Shown here piece by piece: positions 9,384 through 19,933 of a stretch of DNA of 64,000 nt. The notes under the pieces are model-generated. The model was not told where the DNA came from, made no database searches, and saw nothing but the letters and a program-made list of their open reading frames with translations. The position numbers and the translations under genes are program-made. The DNA is from Labia minor (lineage: Eukaryota; Arthropoda; Insecta; Dermaptera; Spongiphoridae). Positions within the stretch are counted from its first letter, which is position 1. Each line of letters opens with the position of its first letter. Location: positions 83,626,053 to 83,690,052 of the forward strand of contig OY720344.1 in the NCBI GenBank assembly GCA_963082975.1. The letters run 5' to 3'.

Positions 9384-9452
9384 TATAGTCCAGCGGTTGG
9401 ACTGATGTTTTAACGAGTGGATTTCGTCGGTTCGAAACTCGCCGGGTGAATC
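9384..9452 (+). mobile_element. tRNA-derived SINE head (or tRNA relic)
   Basis: Two internal RNA polymerase III boxes sit in correct order and spacing: A-box TAGTCCAGCGGTTGG (9386-9400) and B-box GGTTCGAAACTC (9429-9440). The acceptor arms do not pair well and there is no convincing cloverleaf, so a SINE head or decayed tRNA is more likely than a working tRNA gene. The downstream T-rich run near 9485 could terminate Pol III. Confidence 0.5.
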
Positions 9453-9454
9453 GT

Positions 9455-9845
9455 TATTTAAAAATGAAAATAATGATTTTGTTATTTTTTTTTCTTTTTA
9501 TCTATTGTTTACTTTTTAATAAATTACTATTCTATATTTATTTATTCATTGTTCTTTTATTAATAAAGTTTTAGATAGTTTTATAAGTTTTAATATTTTT
9601 TCAATAAAATATTATTTAATATATTTATTAATATTATTTTATTTATTATTATTGAGTACCCGAAGTTCCATTCATTTTAATCAGATTGATGCAATGATGC
9701 AACAGTTAATAATTGTAATATTGTAATAAATTTCTATCTTGAAAATTGTTACATATTATTCAGGATATTTTAAAAACAATTTCTTTCTTTAATTAATATT
9801 CATTTTTTCTATAAGTCAGATATATTTCCAAATATTAAATAATTT
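9455..9845. other. AT-rich spacer with one dispersed repeat
   Basis: Mostly AT-rich. The stretch at about 9650-9730 (TTTTAATCAGATTGATGCAA) recurs at about 10590 and 20370. No gene seen. Confidence 0.45.
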
Positions 9846-9847
9846 TT

Positions 9848-10395
9848 GAAGTGAAAACTTCTTTAGCGGCGTTGAGCACTTTTGCGGGATGGGGAAAAAG
9901 TATAGAACTCGCGTGATCGTGACCAACACCATGAAGCTAGCACATTACGTCTGCTTTCAAATTTCTTATAACAGAGCGCGAAATTTGAATTGTCATTAGA
10001 ACTGTTTTATAAATTATCTCTAACATATAAATATATATTTATTATGTGAAGTTCATTTCGTATAATTTTGATTATATATGTATATATGAAATGAACTTGT
10101 GTGAAGTTCATTTCGTATAATTTTGATTATATATGTATATATGAAATGAACTTTACATAATAAATATATATTTTATGTTAGAGATAAGAATTATAAAACA
10201 GTTCGTATTGCAATATTTTAAACAAAGTTGTGTATTTATATATATATAAATATAAGTTACAAATTTGTTTAAAATATATGTTTAAAATAATATATAAGTT
10301 ATATATATATACATGCATATGAAATTCATCTTTCTCGTGAAATAGCGCGAATTTCGTCTGTTTTAAAATTTCTTACGCAGAAGTTTTCACTTCTG
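9848..10395 (+). mobile_element. Non-autonomous Helentron-like element with palindromic ends
   Basis: The left end GAAGTGAAAACTTCTTTAGC and the right end, finishing with AGAAGTTTTCACTTCT, carry the same self-complementary core. The first 30 bases match the left end of the endonuclease-bearing copies at 14527 and, inverted, at 37097 (TTTAGCGGCGT). The interior is unrelated and contains a two-unit repeat (10046-10160). It looks like a short derivative using the termini of the larger element. Confidence 0.55.
10018..10195. repeat. Nested palindrome and two-unit tandem repeat
   Basis: A 54-bp unit containing GTGAAGTTCATTTCGTATAA and ending in ATGAAATGAACTT occurs twice in tandem (about 10046 and 10100). 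Each unit is nearly self-complementary, and flanking arms (ATCTCTAACATA left, TATGTTAGAGAT right) enclose the whole as a larger inverted repeat of about 180 bp. Strong cruciform potential; no coding. Confidence 0.75.
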
Positions 10396-10559
10396 TCGGC
10401 CAGTCCCACGACTGCCAATTTTGCTTTTTTAATTCCGAAAAGCTGCAAAGCACGTTTTTTTGTCTTTAGTTTGTTTTATAACCACTTGGGGCGCTAAACA
10501 GTTTTTCAAAAAAACACTATAGAAAAAAAATATATGTACCTATATATTATATATTTATG

Positions 10560-10700
10560 TATTATTGAGGAGCACAAGTTCATTAATTTTAATCAGATTG
10601 ATGCAAATGTGTAACATTTAATAATTGTAATAAATAATTAAAGAATTGTGTATCAATATTTTTTAAAGGGTAGAGCGAGAGCTCGGTGTCCCAGGTATTA
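10560..10700. repeat. Dispersed repeat (TTTTAATCAGATTGATGCAA family)
   Basis: This shares TTTTAATCAGATTGATGCAA and the following TTTATCAATATTTTTTAAAG-like segment with 20366-20460, and its first part with 9650-9730. Family unknown. DNA from 10700 to 11085 is otherwise AT-rich, with one short GC block (CGAGGCTCGGGGTCCCGG) that I cannot assign. Confidence 0.6.
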
Positions 10701-11084
10701 ATATTACCAGCCAAATCCAATAATAATGAATCATTTTTTTTAACTTAAGTACCGAGCCGAGGCTCGGGGTCCCGGTACTTTTCATTATATTAGATTGATT
10801 AATAAAATTCAAAATATTTAATAGTACATGACATGATCTTAGTATTTTTCCCATCCCAGAATATTTGCTAATATTACATGTTGGAGCTCTAATTACCTGC
10901 ATATTTAATGGCAATTTCAATGCTGAATAAACTTTTAAATAAAAAATTAAAAAAATTTGAAGTAAATGGAATTATTATACTTAATAAATCTATATATAAA
11001 TTTAATATATATTCAAACAATAATTGAAACAATATAAATAAAACGATTCAATATTTTACTTACATTGTGATTTATATTTCTATT

Positions 11085-11340
11085 TTTATTACAACTGTTT
11101 TATGGGTATGTTATTTTTGACAGTTTAAAAAAAATTAAAAATATTTGAATTTGGAAGATTATATGTAGCGCCATCTGTCGATAGTTTTGTGACACTACAG
11201 ACTTTTACCAAAATATTACTAATTAAATTAATTTTGGATAAATTAATTTTGGATTTAACTACACTAAAACCTTCCCTGGGATGCCCACAACAATCCCTGA
11301 AAGTTTCACCGTAATCGGACGGGTAGTTTTTGAGTCTATA

Positions 11341-11379
<39 letters not shown>

Positions 11380-11657
11380 TTGCCTTTTATATATATAGAT
11401 TTTTATTACAACTGTTTTATGGGTATGTTATTTTTGACAGTTTAAAAAAAATTAAAAATATTTGAATTTGGAAGATTATATGTAGCGCCATCTGTCGATA
11501 GTTTTGTGACACTACAGACTTTTACCAAAATATTACTAATTAAATTAATTTTGGATAAATTAATTTTGGATTTAACTACACTAAAACCTTCCCTGGGATG
11601 CCCACAACAATCCCTGAAAGTTTCACCGTAATCGGACGGGTAGTTTTTGAGTCTATA

Positions 11658-11692
<35 letters not shown>

Positions 11693-11711
11693 TTGCCTTT
11701 TATATATATAT
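11085..11711. repeat. 317-bp direct tandem duplication of a SINE-like unit
   Basis: The unit running from ACAACTGTTTTATGGGTATG to the (GACA)n tract and TTGCCTTTTATATATATA occurs at 11091 and again at 11408, nearly identical. It contains GCGCCATCTGTCGATAG and the phrase AATCGGACGGGTAGTTTTTG before the microsatellite, a layout common at the 3' ends of insect retroposons. The copies are so alike that the duplication must be recent. The minus-strand open stretches here are microsatellite translations. Confidence 0.8.
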
Positions 11712-11779
11712 ATATAAATATATAAATAATTATATTTATAAGTTTTTGATTTTTTTTTTCTTTCGTTTTTTTTATCAAT

Positions 11780-12681
11780 AAAATGAGTGAATTTAAGAAG
11801 TTAATAAGAAGTTTGATGATTTTAAAGATGAGATCAAGAATTTGATTCGAGAAGAATTGAGGAATCTCAATATTTCGTCGGCATTGGAGGAGAGCAAGCA
11901 TTACCTGGCGCCTGTGTATTTGAATTGTAACAATTGGATTGACGACTATGATTCCCTGTATAAGTTTATGGAACGAATGCAAAATGAGCAAATTATTTTA
12001 ATAGGAGATTTTAATGGAAGGGTGTCGGACTGACAGGAGATACCAGTGGGAGATATCGGATTGAGAAGTTTAAAAAAATATAGATTTTCGAGGGATAGTG
12101 TAATTAATTCAAATGGCAGAATATTATTAACACTTTTTAATGATTTTAATTTAGCAATTTTAAATGGACGTATTGAGGGGGATCAGATGGGTGAACACAC
12201 ATTCATTGGGGCAATGGGTAACTCAGTAATAGATTTATGTGCTGTATCATTGGATGCTGCTCAATATATTCATTCCCTCGAGATACTACCAAAACATTTT
12301 TCAGATCATCTCCCGTTGGCTCTGAAATATAAATATAAATATAATTATTATGAGACAACAGATTCCATTGCGCTGCTTCCTAAATTGAAATGGATTGATG
12401 GGAGAAGGGATAATTTTAATAAGGAGGTAGATAGGGCCAATGATGGGTGATTCGTCAATGGAGACAGATCACTTAACAAATTTATTATATGAAATAGCAA
12501 TTAAAAATAATATGTCTTACGATAATAATAAAAATATATTGAAATTCGAAAATAGGTGGTATGATTACGAATGTTATAAATTAAGAAAAAAATTATATAA
12601 AGCATTGAATCTTCTTAGAAAGAATAATTCTAAAACATTTAAATCGATTTATATTAAAATTAGAAATGAATATAAAAATTA
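11780..12681 (+). pseudogene. CR1-like LINE, piece 1 (ORF1 start fused to APE endonuclease)
   Basis: A decayed LINE. It opens with a coiled-coil ORF1-like segment (FDDFKDEIKNLIREELRNL, from about 11805) that runs straight into the middle of an AP endonuclease (APVYLNCNNW, then IGDFNG at about 12002), so ORF1 and the first part of ORF2 were deleted between them. Downstream are NGRIEGDQMGEHTF, VIDLCAV and FSDHLPLAL, the last being the SDH catalytic motif. There is a stop at 12033 and a frame change near 12440-12450. Insertion of Rep-A at 12682 ends this piece. The clade call (CR1/L2 group) is by motif style only. Confidence 0.75.
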
Positions 12682-13312
12682 GCTGGAGTGTCTCCACTCG
12701 ACTATCTCGCAATTTGAATTGGATTAAATAACATAATATATTATATTTAAATTAAATTTAATTAATTATAAATTATAAATAATAAATAATAAATATTAAA
12801 CCAGCGCATGTTTGGCTTTTTGTTGATGGCACCACGTCACGTGTTGACGCGTGAGATTTTCAGTGTTAAAAAATTAATTCTGGTAATTTCAGCGAATCAA
12901 TCAAGCTGAAATTCTATATATAGCAGTTTTATATAATTATTAATCATGTGAAAAATTATCAAACATATATCTTTATTTTTACGGTCACTTTAGAGGAAAA
13001 AAAATCAAAACGTTGTAGGTAATGACCCTCTTCCGGTTGAGCTACATTTCTCAAAAGTTGATAGAAAACTATGAATTTTGAATAATGTCCATGTACCAAA
13101 TTTCATCATTCTAGCTCAAACCGTTTTTGCGTAATCTTGCCTACATACATACACACATACACACATACACACATACACACACACATACACACACACAGAC
13201 ATTTTTCTCAACCTTAGTGAAAATGATTCAGGAACCTTCAAAACGTATAAAAACATCAAAATCTCAACATCGAAAATTTTCATGATCGCAATACTATCTC
13301 TGGCGAGATAGT
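12682..13312 (+). mobile_element. Rep-A family, full copy (Helentron-type non-autonomous element)
   Basis: About 631 bp and non-coding. The left end GCTGGAGTGTCTCCACTCGA contains a small hairpin (GAGTG/CACTC) followed by GACTATCTCGC. The right end is the palindrome ACTATCTCTGGCGAGATAGT, whose second arm (GCGAGATAGT) pairs with the left subterminal block. The middle carries an (ACAT/ACAC) microsatellite (13141-13200). These three traits are those described for HINE/DINE-type Helentron derivatives. It interrupts the LINE: reading resumes at about 13316 in frame with the upstream piece. Other copies: 5703-5990, 21381-21880, 36238-36868. Confidence 0.75.
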
Positions 13313-13315
13313 AAT

Positions 13316-13760
13316 AAATGCAAAATAAAGAAACAGTTATATTTAGATAATCTAATAAATGAATTTAAAAAAGTATATAACAGTAAAGAATTTTGGTGTC
13401 TAGTACGTCATTTTAAAAATAAAAAATTTAATACTGATAAAAATATCCCGCCGGTTGCATGGTTGAATTATTTTAAGAAGTTGTTAAACCCTTCGCTTTC
13501 GGGTTCAAGTGTAAGCTATGCGGAGCCATTTATAATTGTTGAATATTTAGATAGCCCTTTATTGATGTCTGAATTGGTAAGGGTGTTGAATAAAGCTAAA
13601 AGTAATAAAGCTCCTGGTCTAGACAGAATTACTTACGAATTTTATAAAAATGTTTCAAATCTTTTTTTGGAGAAACTCCTTACTTGTTTTAATAAGATTT
13701 TTGAAAATGGAATTGTTCCAAGGGGTTTCAAAGATTCAATCATATTTCCAATACATAATA
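13316..13760 (+). pseudogene. CR1-like LINE, piece 2 (fingers of the reverse transcriptase)
   Basis: This continues the LINE after Rep-A. It is open from about 13316 to 13760 and encodes the pre-RT linker (FWCLVRHFKNKKF) and the start of the reverse transcriptase (NKAPGLDRITYEFYK, RGFKDSIIFPIHNK). It is interrupted at 13760 by Rep-B; the frame resumes at 19934 with KGLTSEVSNYRG, so the insertion split a continuous reading frame. Confidence 0.8.
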
Positions 13761-13929
13761 AGCGGGAGTGTCCTCCCCTAGACTTTCCCGCATATAAATA
13801 GGTATAAAGAGTTGTGAATGAATATTTAGAATGTAATAAAGTGCTACTTCCGGTTAACTGATATTTTAAATGTAAAAAAAAACAGATATGGATATAATAT
13901 AAATATTTTTAATTTTATTTTATTTATAA

Positions 13930-14520
13930 CTAGCTGCTCAGAGCGCCTTCGGCGCTCTTCACACCTAGACGGGGGCTCCGCCCCCTGTACCCCCGATTGG
14001 TACATAGTATTTGGTGGTTGAATGTAGTAAAAGGTTTTCATCCATTTTGTTTCAATCAGTATATTACATAAAACATTCATTTCTTTTTGTGTTCTTATTT
14101 AAAAAATATATTTTAATTTAATCAGTAAATTAATTATATATATTATTATTATTGTATATGTTATATCTATCTATCTATGTGGCTCAAAGATACTCGAAAG
14201 TTCTTAGCCGCAACAACCACATTTCTCCAAGTGTCCCCATTCTGAGCCCTTGTTCCATCTCTCTTACGTCCCTTCCTACGCGTCATTGGTTTTCCAAGCG
14301 GACGTTTTCCAATCGGTCTCCCCACCAATATCTTTTTCCTCTCCCATTCTAGCCACGTGCCCTGCCTATCGCAGCTTTTTCCCTTTTATAACCCTAACTA
14401 TTTCTGAAGATGCAGAGAGGCCATGCAATTTCTTGTTATGCAGTCTCCCCCATTCCCCGGTGACCTCATCTTTCTTTGGCCAATAAATGCAGGGAATAAT
14501 CCTATCCTACAGGCAAAATA
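13930..14520 (-). mobile_element. Helitron 3' end with LINE ORF2 C-terminal fragment
   Basis: On the minus strand the element ends in hairpin GAGCGCC-GAA-GGCGCTC (13941-13957), TGAGCAG, then CTAG (13930-13933) before T, which is the Helitron rule. The interior reads on the minus strand as a decayed LINE ORF2 C-terminus (a GHVARM-type segment near 14345 and a tail near 14190-14260). It shares more than 300 bp with the two copies at 7130-8300. The 5' end is not located; 14520 is where similarity to LINE sequence fades. Confidence 0.6.
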
Positions 14521-15012
14521 ATTTTTGAAGTGAAACTTCTTTAGCGGCGTCCTGACATTTGGTTGAGAATGGAGAGTGAATTGAAAAATTGAAATTTCGT
14601 AACTCGTTACGAAACGCAAGAGAGAAAAAAGATATAGATATAACGAGTGAGAATGAGATAGCCTCTATCTCCGTCTCTCTTTTGTGCGGTGTTTCGTTCT
14701 TGAGAGAGAGGCTATCTGGGTCTTTCTTTTGTCCGGTCTTTCGGTCTTGAGAAAGAGGCTATCTGCGTGTTGCTTTTGTGCTGTCTTTCGTTCTAATACC
14801 CTCTCGCTAGGTCCAAAGTCCATGGCGCGCATGCGCGCCAGTACGTTGACCCGGAATAATATTTCTCAGCTTCTACTGGGTCAAAGAATAAAAATTAGTA
14901 TGACTTATGATCAAAAGAGGGCGAGATCTCCACCTTGTCCAGTAGATATCGCAATTAAATACAATTTGAATTTAAATATATATTAATTTCAAAATTTGCC
15001 TAAACATTTATA

Positions 15013-15347
15013 AAAATAAATATACATATGAAATTTGTTATTTTTTTTTAATATTAAAAAATATTTAATTTGAGATTAATTATATGTAAAAAGATCAACT
15101 ATCAAATAGATTCAAACTTTTATTTTCTTTGATTAGATTATAATTAAATATTATTTATATTATTTAAAAATTATTATTTTTCTATTTATTAAGGATGTCT
15201 ATTAAAAAATTGTAATTAACCTTATCATATGTCAAATATTATAGCTAAGTTTTTTTGAATTTTTTAAAATTTTTTATATAATTAATCTCAAATTAAATAT
15301 TTTTTAATATTAAAAAATAACAAATTTCATATGTATATTTATTTATT
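15013..15347. repeat. Inverted repeat with arms of about 73 bp
   Basis: The left arm (15013-15087, TATACATATGAAATTTGTTA to GAGATTAATTATAT) is the reverse complement of the right arm (15275-15347, ATATAATTAATCTCAAATTA to CATATGTATATTTATTT) with very few mismatches. The spacer of about 190 bp is AT-rich and non-coding. A fold-back structure of unknown family. Confidence 0.8.
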
Positions 15348-15379
15348 TTTAATATTAAACGTATTTCATATTTTTTGAG

Positions 15380-16160
15380 AGAGATTAATAAATATATATA
15401 TATTTTATTAAAAATAAATATTTTTAATTTTATTTCGAAATTAAATAATGAATTTTAAAATATTTTAAATATAAAAAAATGTTAATACAATATCATTTAA
15501 AAAAAAGCGGGATTAATAAATATATATATATATTTTATTAAAAATAAATATTTTTAATTTTATTTCGAAATTAAATAATAAATTTTAAAATATTTTAAAT
15601 ATAAAATTTCGAAATTAAATAATGAATTTTAAAATATTTTAAATATAAAAAAATGTTAATACAATATCATTTAAAAAAAAAGCGGGATTAATAAATATAT
15701 ATATATATTTTATTAAAAATAAATATTTTTAATTTTATTTCGAAATTAAATAATAAATTTTAAAATATTTTAAATATAAAATTTCGAAATTAAATAATGA
15801 ATTTTAAAATATTTTAAATATAAAAAAATGTTAATACAATATCATTTAAAAAAAAAGCGGGATTAATAAATATATATATATATTTTATTAAAAATAAATA
15901 TTTTTAATTTTATTTCGAAATTAAATAATAAATTTTAAAATATTTTAAATATAAAATTTCGAAATTAAATAATGAATTTTAAAATATTTTAAATATAAAA
16001 AAATGTTAATACAATATCATTTAAAAAAAAAGCGGGATTAATAAATATATATATATATTTTATTAAAAATAAATATTTTTAATTTTATTTCGAAATTAAA
16101 TAATAAATTTTAAAATATTTTAAATATAAAAAAAATATTAATACAAAATTAAAAAAAGGC
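15380..16160. repeat. 175-bp satellite-like tandem array, about 4.3 units
   Basis: The marker GCGGGATTAATAAATATATA recurs at 15507, 15682, 15857 and 16032, exactly 175 bp apart. Units are almost identical. Most contain an internal doubling of TTCGAAATTAAATAATGAAT. The array begins inside a partial unit near 15380 and ends with a diverged GGCGGGAGTAAA near 16155. Such regularity implies recent unequal exchange or assembly-level expansion. Confidence 0.88.
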
Positions 16161-16185
16161 GGGAGTAAAATTTCAAAATGGATGC

Positions 16186-16395
16186 CATTTACGTCACCCA
16201 TATATAATTTTCAATTAAGAAATTAATAATGAAGCTGTAAGTTTCAAGAGATGTAATCAATAAAACTCAATTTTTCTTTATAAATACTATATCTAGTGTG
16301 AATTTGAAAAAAATCGTTAGAGCGGTTTTTGAGAACCAATGGTTATAGATAAATAGATAGATATATACAATTTTAGCTAGCATAATAAGATAAGA
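16186..16395. repeat. Dispersed repeat, inverted partner of 9117-9345
   Basis: Same sequence as 9117-9345 in reverse complement (AATAATGAAGCTGTAAGTTT, AATACTATATCTAGTGTGAA, GAGCGGTTTTTGAGAACCAA). It lies between the satellite and the endonuclease fragment. Confidence 0.7.
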
Positions 16396-16467
16396 TATAT
16401 ATCGTGAAATAATTAAAATTCTCAAGTCAAATATACAGCGTGCACGCATACCGACGCATGTAATTGT

Positions 16468-17039
16468 GTGTGTGAACATGGTCGGCGATTCACACGCCAA
16501 CACATACAGTTATGTGCGTCGATGACCATTCACGTTATTTATCCGAATCTCAACATTACTTTAACACTACTAAATCAATTTAAAATTATTATTGCATTTA
16601 AAACTGCTTTTCTCTACTCCACAGATTTCACTATGCCGAAAAAAAATAACGACCAAAATTTAGACGATATTATTTATTTCATACACCGTTCACTACTGGT
16701 TTATAGCCACACAGGTGCTAATGCACTTGAACGAGGCGAAGATAAAATCCCTCTAATTCTCGGGGGAGATTTTAATGTAAATTTTGGATCTGAGATGATT
16801 CGTTGCCGTTGATCAACTTTCTTCGAGAAACATTTGGTCTGCTTATAAATAACGATCCCAAGGAATCAACAACAAAATCTGGAACTACAATAGATGCTGT
16901 TTTTACACGTTATATAGAAAATATCGAATCACGAACATATATATCTTATTTTAGTTATCACAAGCCATTAATATCAGTATTACCAATTGAAGCACCAACC
17001 GACAATAGTACAGGCAATGTAGATATGATGATAGAGTAG
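16468..17039 (+). pseudogene. Helentron C-terminal endonuclease fragment, copy 1 (frameshifted)
   Basis: This encodes the end of an exonuclease-endonuclease-phosphatase fold: ILGGDFNVNFG, then KSGTTIDAVFTRY and YISYFSYHKPLIS. The order GDFN...TTIDAVF...YFSYHKP is the style of the endonuclease domain fused after Rep and PIF1-type helicase in Helentrons of insects. Compared with copy 2 (35569-36138), copy 1 has two extra bases near 16790 that shift the frame, so it is broken. Nothing of Rep or helicase is present upstream. The domain by itself would have no known role. Confidence 0.7.
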
Positions 17040-17239
17040 ATAATAATAATAATAAAGCGAATATTTGTTACGAAAATTTTATACTGTTATATGTCTTTCG
17101 AAATGATCCCTTTATTTTTCTCTATTTCTCTCTCACTCACACTCTCAACTAAAATTTATCTTATTCTCTAGATTGTAAGAAGTTTCACTTCCGCCACGTG
17201 TACGATGCTGCACATTTTTTTATATATTCCCTTTGATAT

Positions 17240-17780
17240 AATTTTGATGAGATAAACCTCTTTATTGCAAGATAACAGGCGTTTCCCGATTGCAACCCCG
17301 ATTTAAATTCTTCTCAAATATTATTATCCTTTGTGATTACATTCAATTTTTCAACATATTCAAATTTTACATTTTGTATCTTAAGATTTTGTATGTTAAT
17401 ACTCTTCCTCTTTGTTACTAAATATTTTTTCTTATCACTATTAATTTCAAACCTCCATTAATATTTCCTCGCTATCTGTAATTGCAATTGCCGAATCTCC
17501 TATTATATTTAAGTATTCTGGGTAACCTAATATTTTACAATTGATTTCCGTATCTTATTTTTTCTTTACTACCTTCAAGCCAAATTTGAAGATCAAAATT
17601 TGAAAAAGTTTATGCTGATCTATATTGAGTCATGCGTATGTTTTACTAAAGTCTACAAATAATTAGTGAACAGAAATATTGAATTCGCGATTTTTTTCCT
17701 AATATCTGTCATAATGATAATATCTTAATTAATGTTGGTCGATTTGGCCTGAACCCGCAATGATATCTCCTAATATTTCC
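17240..17780 (-). pseudogene. Decayed LINE reverse-transcriptase fragment
   Basis: On the minus strand, scattered frames give CGFRPNRPT (about 17750; the GFRPGRST motif of a reverse transcriptase) and, further on, IIGDSAIAITDSEEILMEV (about 17460-17510, where the YADDIAII box should be). Multiple stops and shifts. The style is that of the LINEs with GHVARM-type tails seen at 7238-7365 and 14345. The last part (17240-17330) overlaps the block shared with 7130-7250. Confidence 0.5.
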
Positions 17781-18639
17781 TCCGCCTATGGTTCTTAAGT
17801 ATTGTATATGTTATAATAGTGAAATAGAGTATAATATTTCTTGATCATTACATTTTGATATTTTATTTTCATTGCTAGATTATTATTGAATATTTTTAAT
17901 TATAATGAAACTTGAGAAAATGCAAAAATAGAGACTTGAGACAATTTATAAAAATTAACGGTATAAAACTATAGATAAATTACCAATATATACATTCATT
18001 AATAGTATTAATTTAAATTAATTGATTTATTTGTTTTTTTATTATTAAGTTCATTTATTAATTTTTTTAGATCATAGTTATTTTCCTCCCTTAAAAGAAA
18101 CTTATCTAATTCTGTGGTGCTAGGGGATTTGAAAATTATTAGTCGCAATATGAAGATTTCGCTTAGTTTCTGTCATGTCCGACCTCCGTCCAACAGTTAT
18201 TTCCCTCAAGTTTCTTGCTTCGCTTAATCATGTGATCTATATATTTAATTTTTTTTGATTCATTGTAATAAAATTTAAACAAATAAAAATTTTCACTTTG
18301 TTAATTTATAAAAATTTCAAATTAAACTGATTGTGAGTGATACGCTTTGCCAATACTTTGAATAATTTGTGTATAGAAATATTGAATGTTCTTAGCGAGA
18401 TTTTTTAACCTTTCACTTTCAAATAGAAAAGAAGAAATATATTCAAATATATAGAAAGAATAAATAAAAATTAAGTTAATATAAATATGATCTAAATATT
18501 TTATTAAATTAATTAAAATGAGAACTTTTTTAGAATAAATTATCTAATTGAATTGATATTTGAATATTAGAATTTAAAATAAAAAGGGAAATATTATAAT
18601 AATTCTTTGATTGGGAATAGCTATGATAATTCATTGTTT
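17781..18639. other. AT-rich repeat debris, nothing recognised
   Basis: Mainly AT-rich with a moderately GC-richer patch (about 18090-18230) that has no open frame. Likely old LINE remnants. Confidence 0.4.
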
Positions 18640-18857
18640 GAAATGATTCCGCTAGGCCGACAGTGAGCCGCGAGCTGCTCTTAAATGAACAACACGGAGA
18701 ATTATATAAACTTTAAAAAATTAATTTCTGCGGTTATTGTTGACATATAAATAAAATTTATAGCCTATGTTACTCTAGGGGTATATAAGAATATTGTGAT
18801 GTAATTTCATAGAAATCGGTTCAGCCAATTCAGAGTCTATAAAATAGTAATTTTCCG

Positions 18858-18893
<36 letters not shown>

Positions 18894-19010
18894 TGAAAAA
18901 TTCTAAAGTCACTTTTGGATTCTAGAGGTCATGAAACGCGAAGATATGCAAAAATTTTTAAATTCTGAGCAATGTGCAGACAAAAACCTTTTTTTATATA
19001 TATAGAATAT
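18640..19010 (+). mobile_element. SINE-like unit with (GACA)n tail
   Basis: This ends with the layout AAATCGGTTCAGCC, then (GACA)n at about 18856-18890 and TATATATATAGAATATATA. It resembles the 11091-11711 units in design but not in sequence. There is no convincing Pol III box at its start. Non-coding retroposon-like repeat. Confidence 0.45.
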
Positions 19011-19014
19011 ATAT

Positions 19015-19471
19015 AAGGGCTGGCTGTGACGTCATGAAGTGCTAGGTGACGTCATATAATTTTAAATTAAGAAAAAACTAATGAAGATGATTTTTCTCGA
19101 GGATAAAACCAATACAAAGTGCATAACACGTGGAGATATGCCTTCACGTGAAATTTGATATGAAAATAACCCTTCACTTCCTCTCTTCGATCGGCAATAC
19201 TAGCACTTCCGGTTTCCGGATTTGCACCAAAAGTTGATCCATTCATCATACTGATGCATTAAGTAAATATACCAAATTTCATCAAAATCCGTTGAGCCGT
19301 TCAAGCTGTACACATCTCTACGGACACACAGCGGACGGACGGACAGACATCATGCTAAAAATACTTTTTTCTCTTAAGAAAATGCATGATTCGTGGAGAT
19401 ATGTACCTAAAAATATCCACAGGTGAAATTTGGTGTGAAAACAATACCTCCTTTACTATCGTCGGTCGGTA
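19015..19471 (-). mobile_element. Rep-C family, reverse copy
   Basis: Read on the minus strand, this begins with ACCGACCGACGATAGTAAAG and follows the 22201-22830 copy through the CGTCCGTCC-type microsatellite (19335-19350), CCGGAAACCGGAAGTGCTAG and the TGACGTCA block. It stops before the terminal hairpin, so the 3' end is lost. Confidence 0.7.
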
Positions 19472-19933
19472 AAAACGAAACGCTACTTGTATAGGTAAAA
19501 TGACACTTCCGGTAGTCAGATCATGATGAAATTTGGTATCTGAATTTTTTTCATATTTTTAAATCTATATACAAAATATGAAGCAAATATCTCGAAGCAA
19601 ACTGGTACTTTACTTGAAAGGTAAACGCAACCATTGTAGGTAAAGTACCACTTCCGGTTAACCGATTTTGACGAAATTTTGATAGAAATCTACAAACTGT
19701 GAATAATATCGGTGTACCAAATTTCGAAGTCCTAGCTTGATTAGTTTTTGAGTAAATTTGCTTACAGACATTACATACATACATACATACATACATACAC
19801 ACACACAGACATAAATCCAAAAATGGTATTTTCTGACTCAGGGAGGTCTAAAACGTCAAGATCTATCAAAATCTCGAAGTCGAAATTTTTGACGATTCCA
19901 ATACTTCCCTTATACGAAGTATGCGGGAAAGTA

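Larger units (their letters stand above)
14527..17191 (+). mobile_element. Helentron derivative with endonuclease domain, copy 1
   Basis: Left end GAAGTGAAACTTCTTTAGCG; right end TGTAAGAAGTTTCACTTC (to 17191): inverted copies of one palindromic core. It includes the 5' region (14527-14840, GAGATAGCC repeats, GCGCGCATGCGCGC), an AT-rich fold-back (15013-15347), a 175-bp satellite (15380-16160), a dispersed repeat (16186-16395) and the C-terminal endonuclease fragment (16468-17039). Rep, helicase and most of the coding region are gone. Copy 2 (35417-37097) shares the two ends and the endonuclease but lacks the satellite. Confidence 0.65.
13761..19932 (+). mobile_element. Rep-B insertion, composite of nested repeats
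   Basis: The outer ends belong together. Left AGACTTTCCCGCATA (about 13777-13793), preceded by a GGAGTGTCCTCCCC hairpin, pairs with right TATGCGGGAAAGT (19920-19932), which follows the hairpin ATACTTC...GAAGTAT (about 19902-19922). An (ACAT)n tract lies at 19774-19800. The architecture is the same as Rep-A but the sequence differs. The proof of insertion is that the LINE frame on either side (13760, 19934) joins without loss. The interior holds a Helitron end (13930-14520), a Helentron derivative (14527-17191), LINE debris, a SINE-like tail and a Rep-C copy, so the original element was probably short and later filled. Confidence 0.65.

Noticed and set aside
11442-11693. Frames with CLSVCLSV runs
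   Set aside because: They translate the (GACA)n microsatellite; not proteins.
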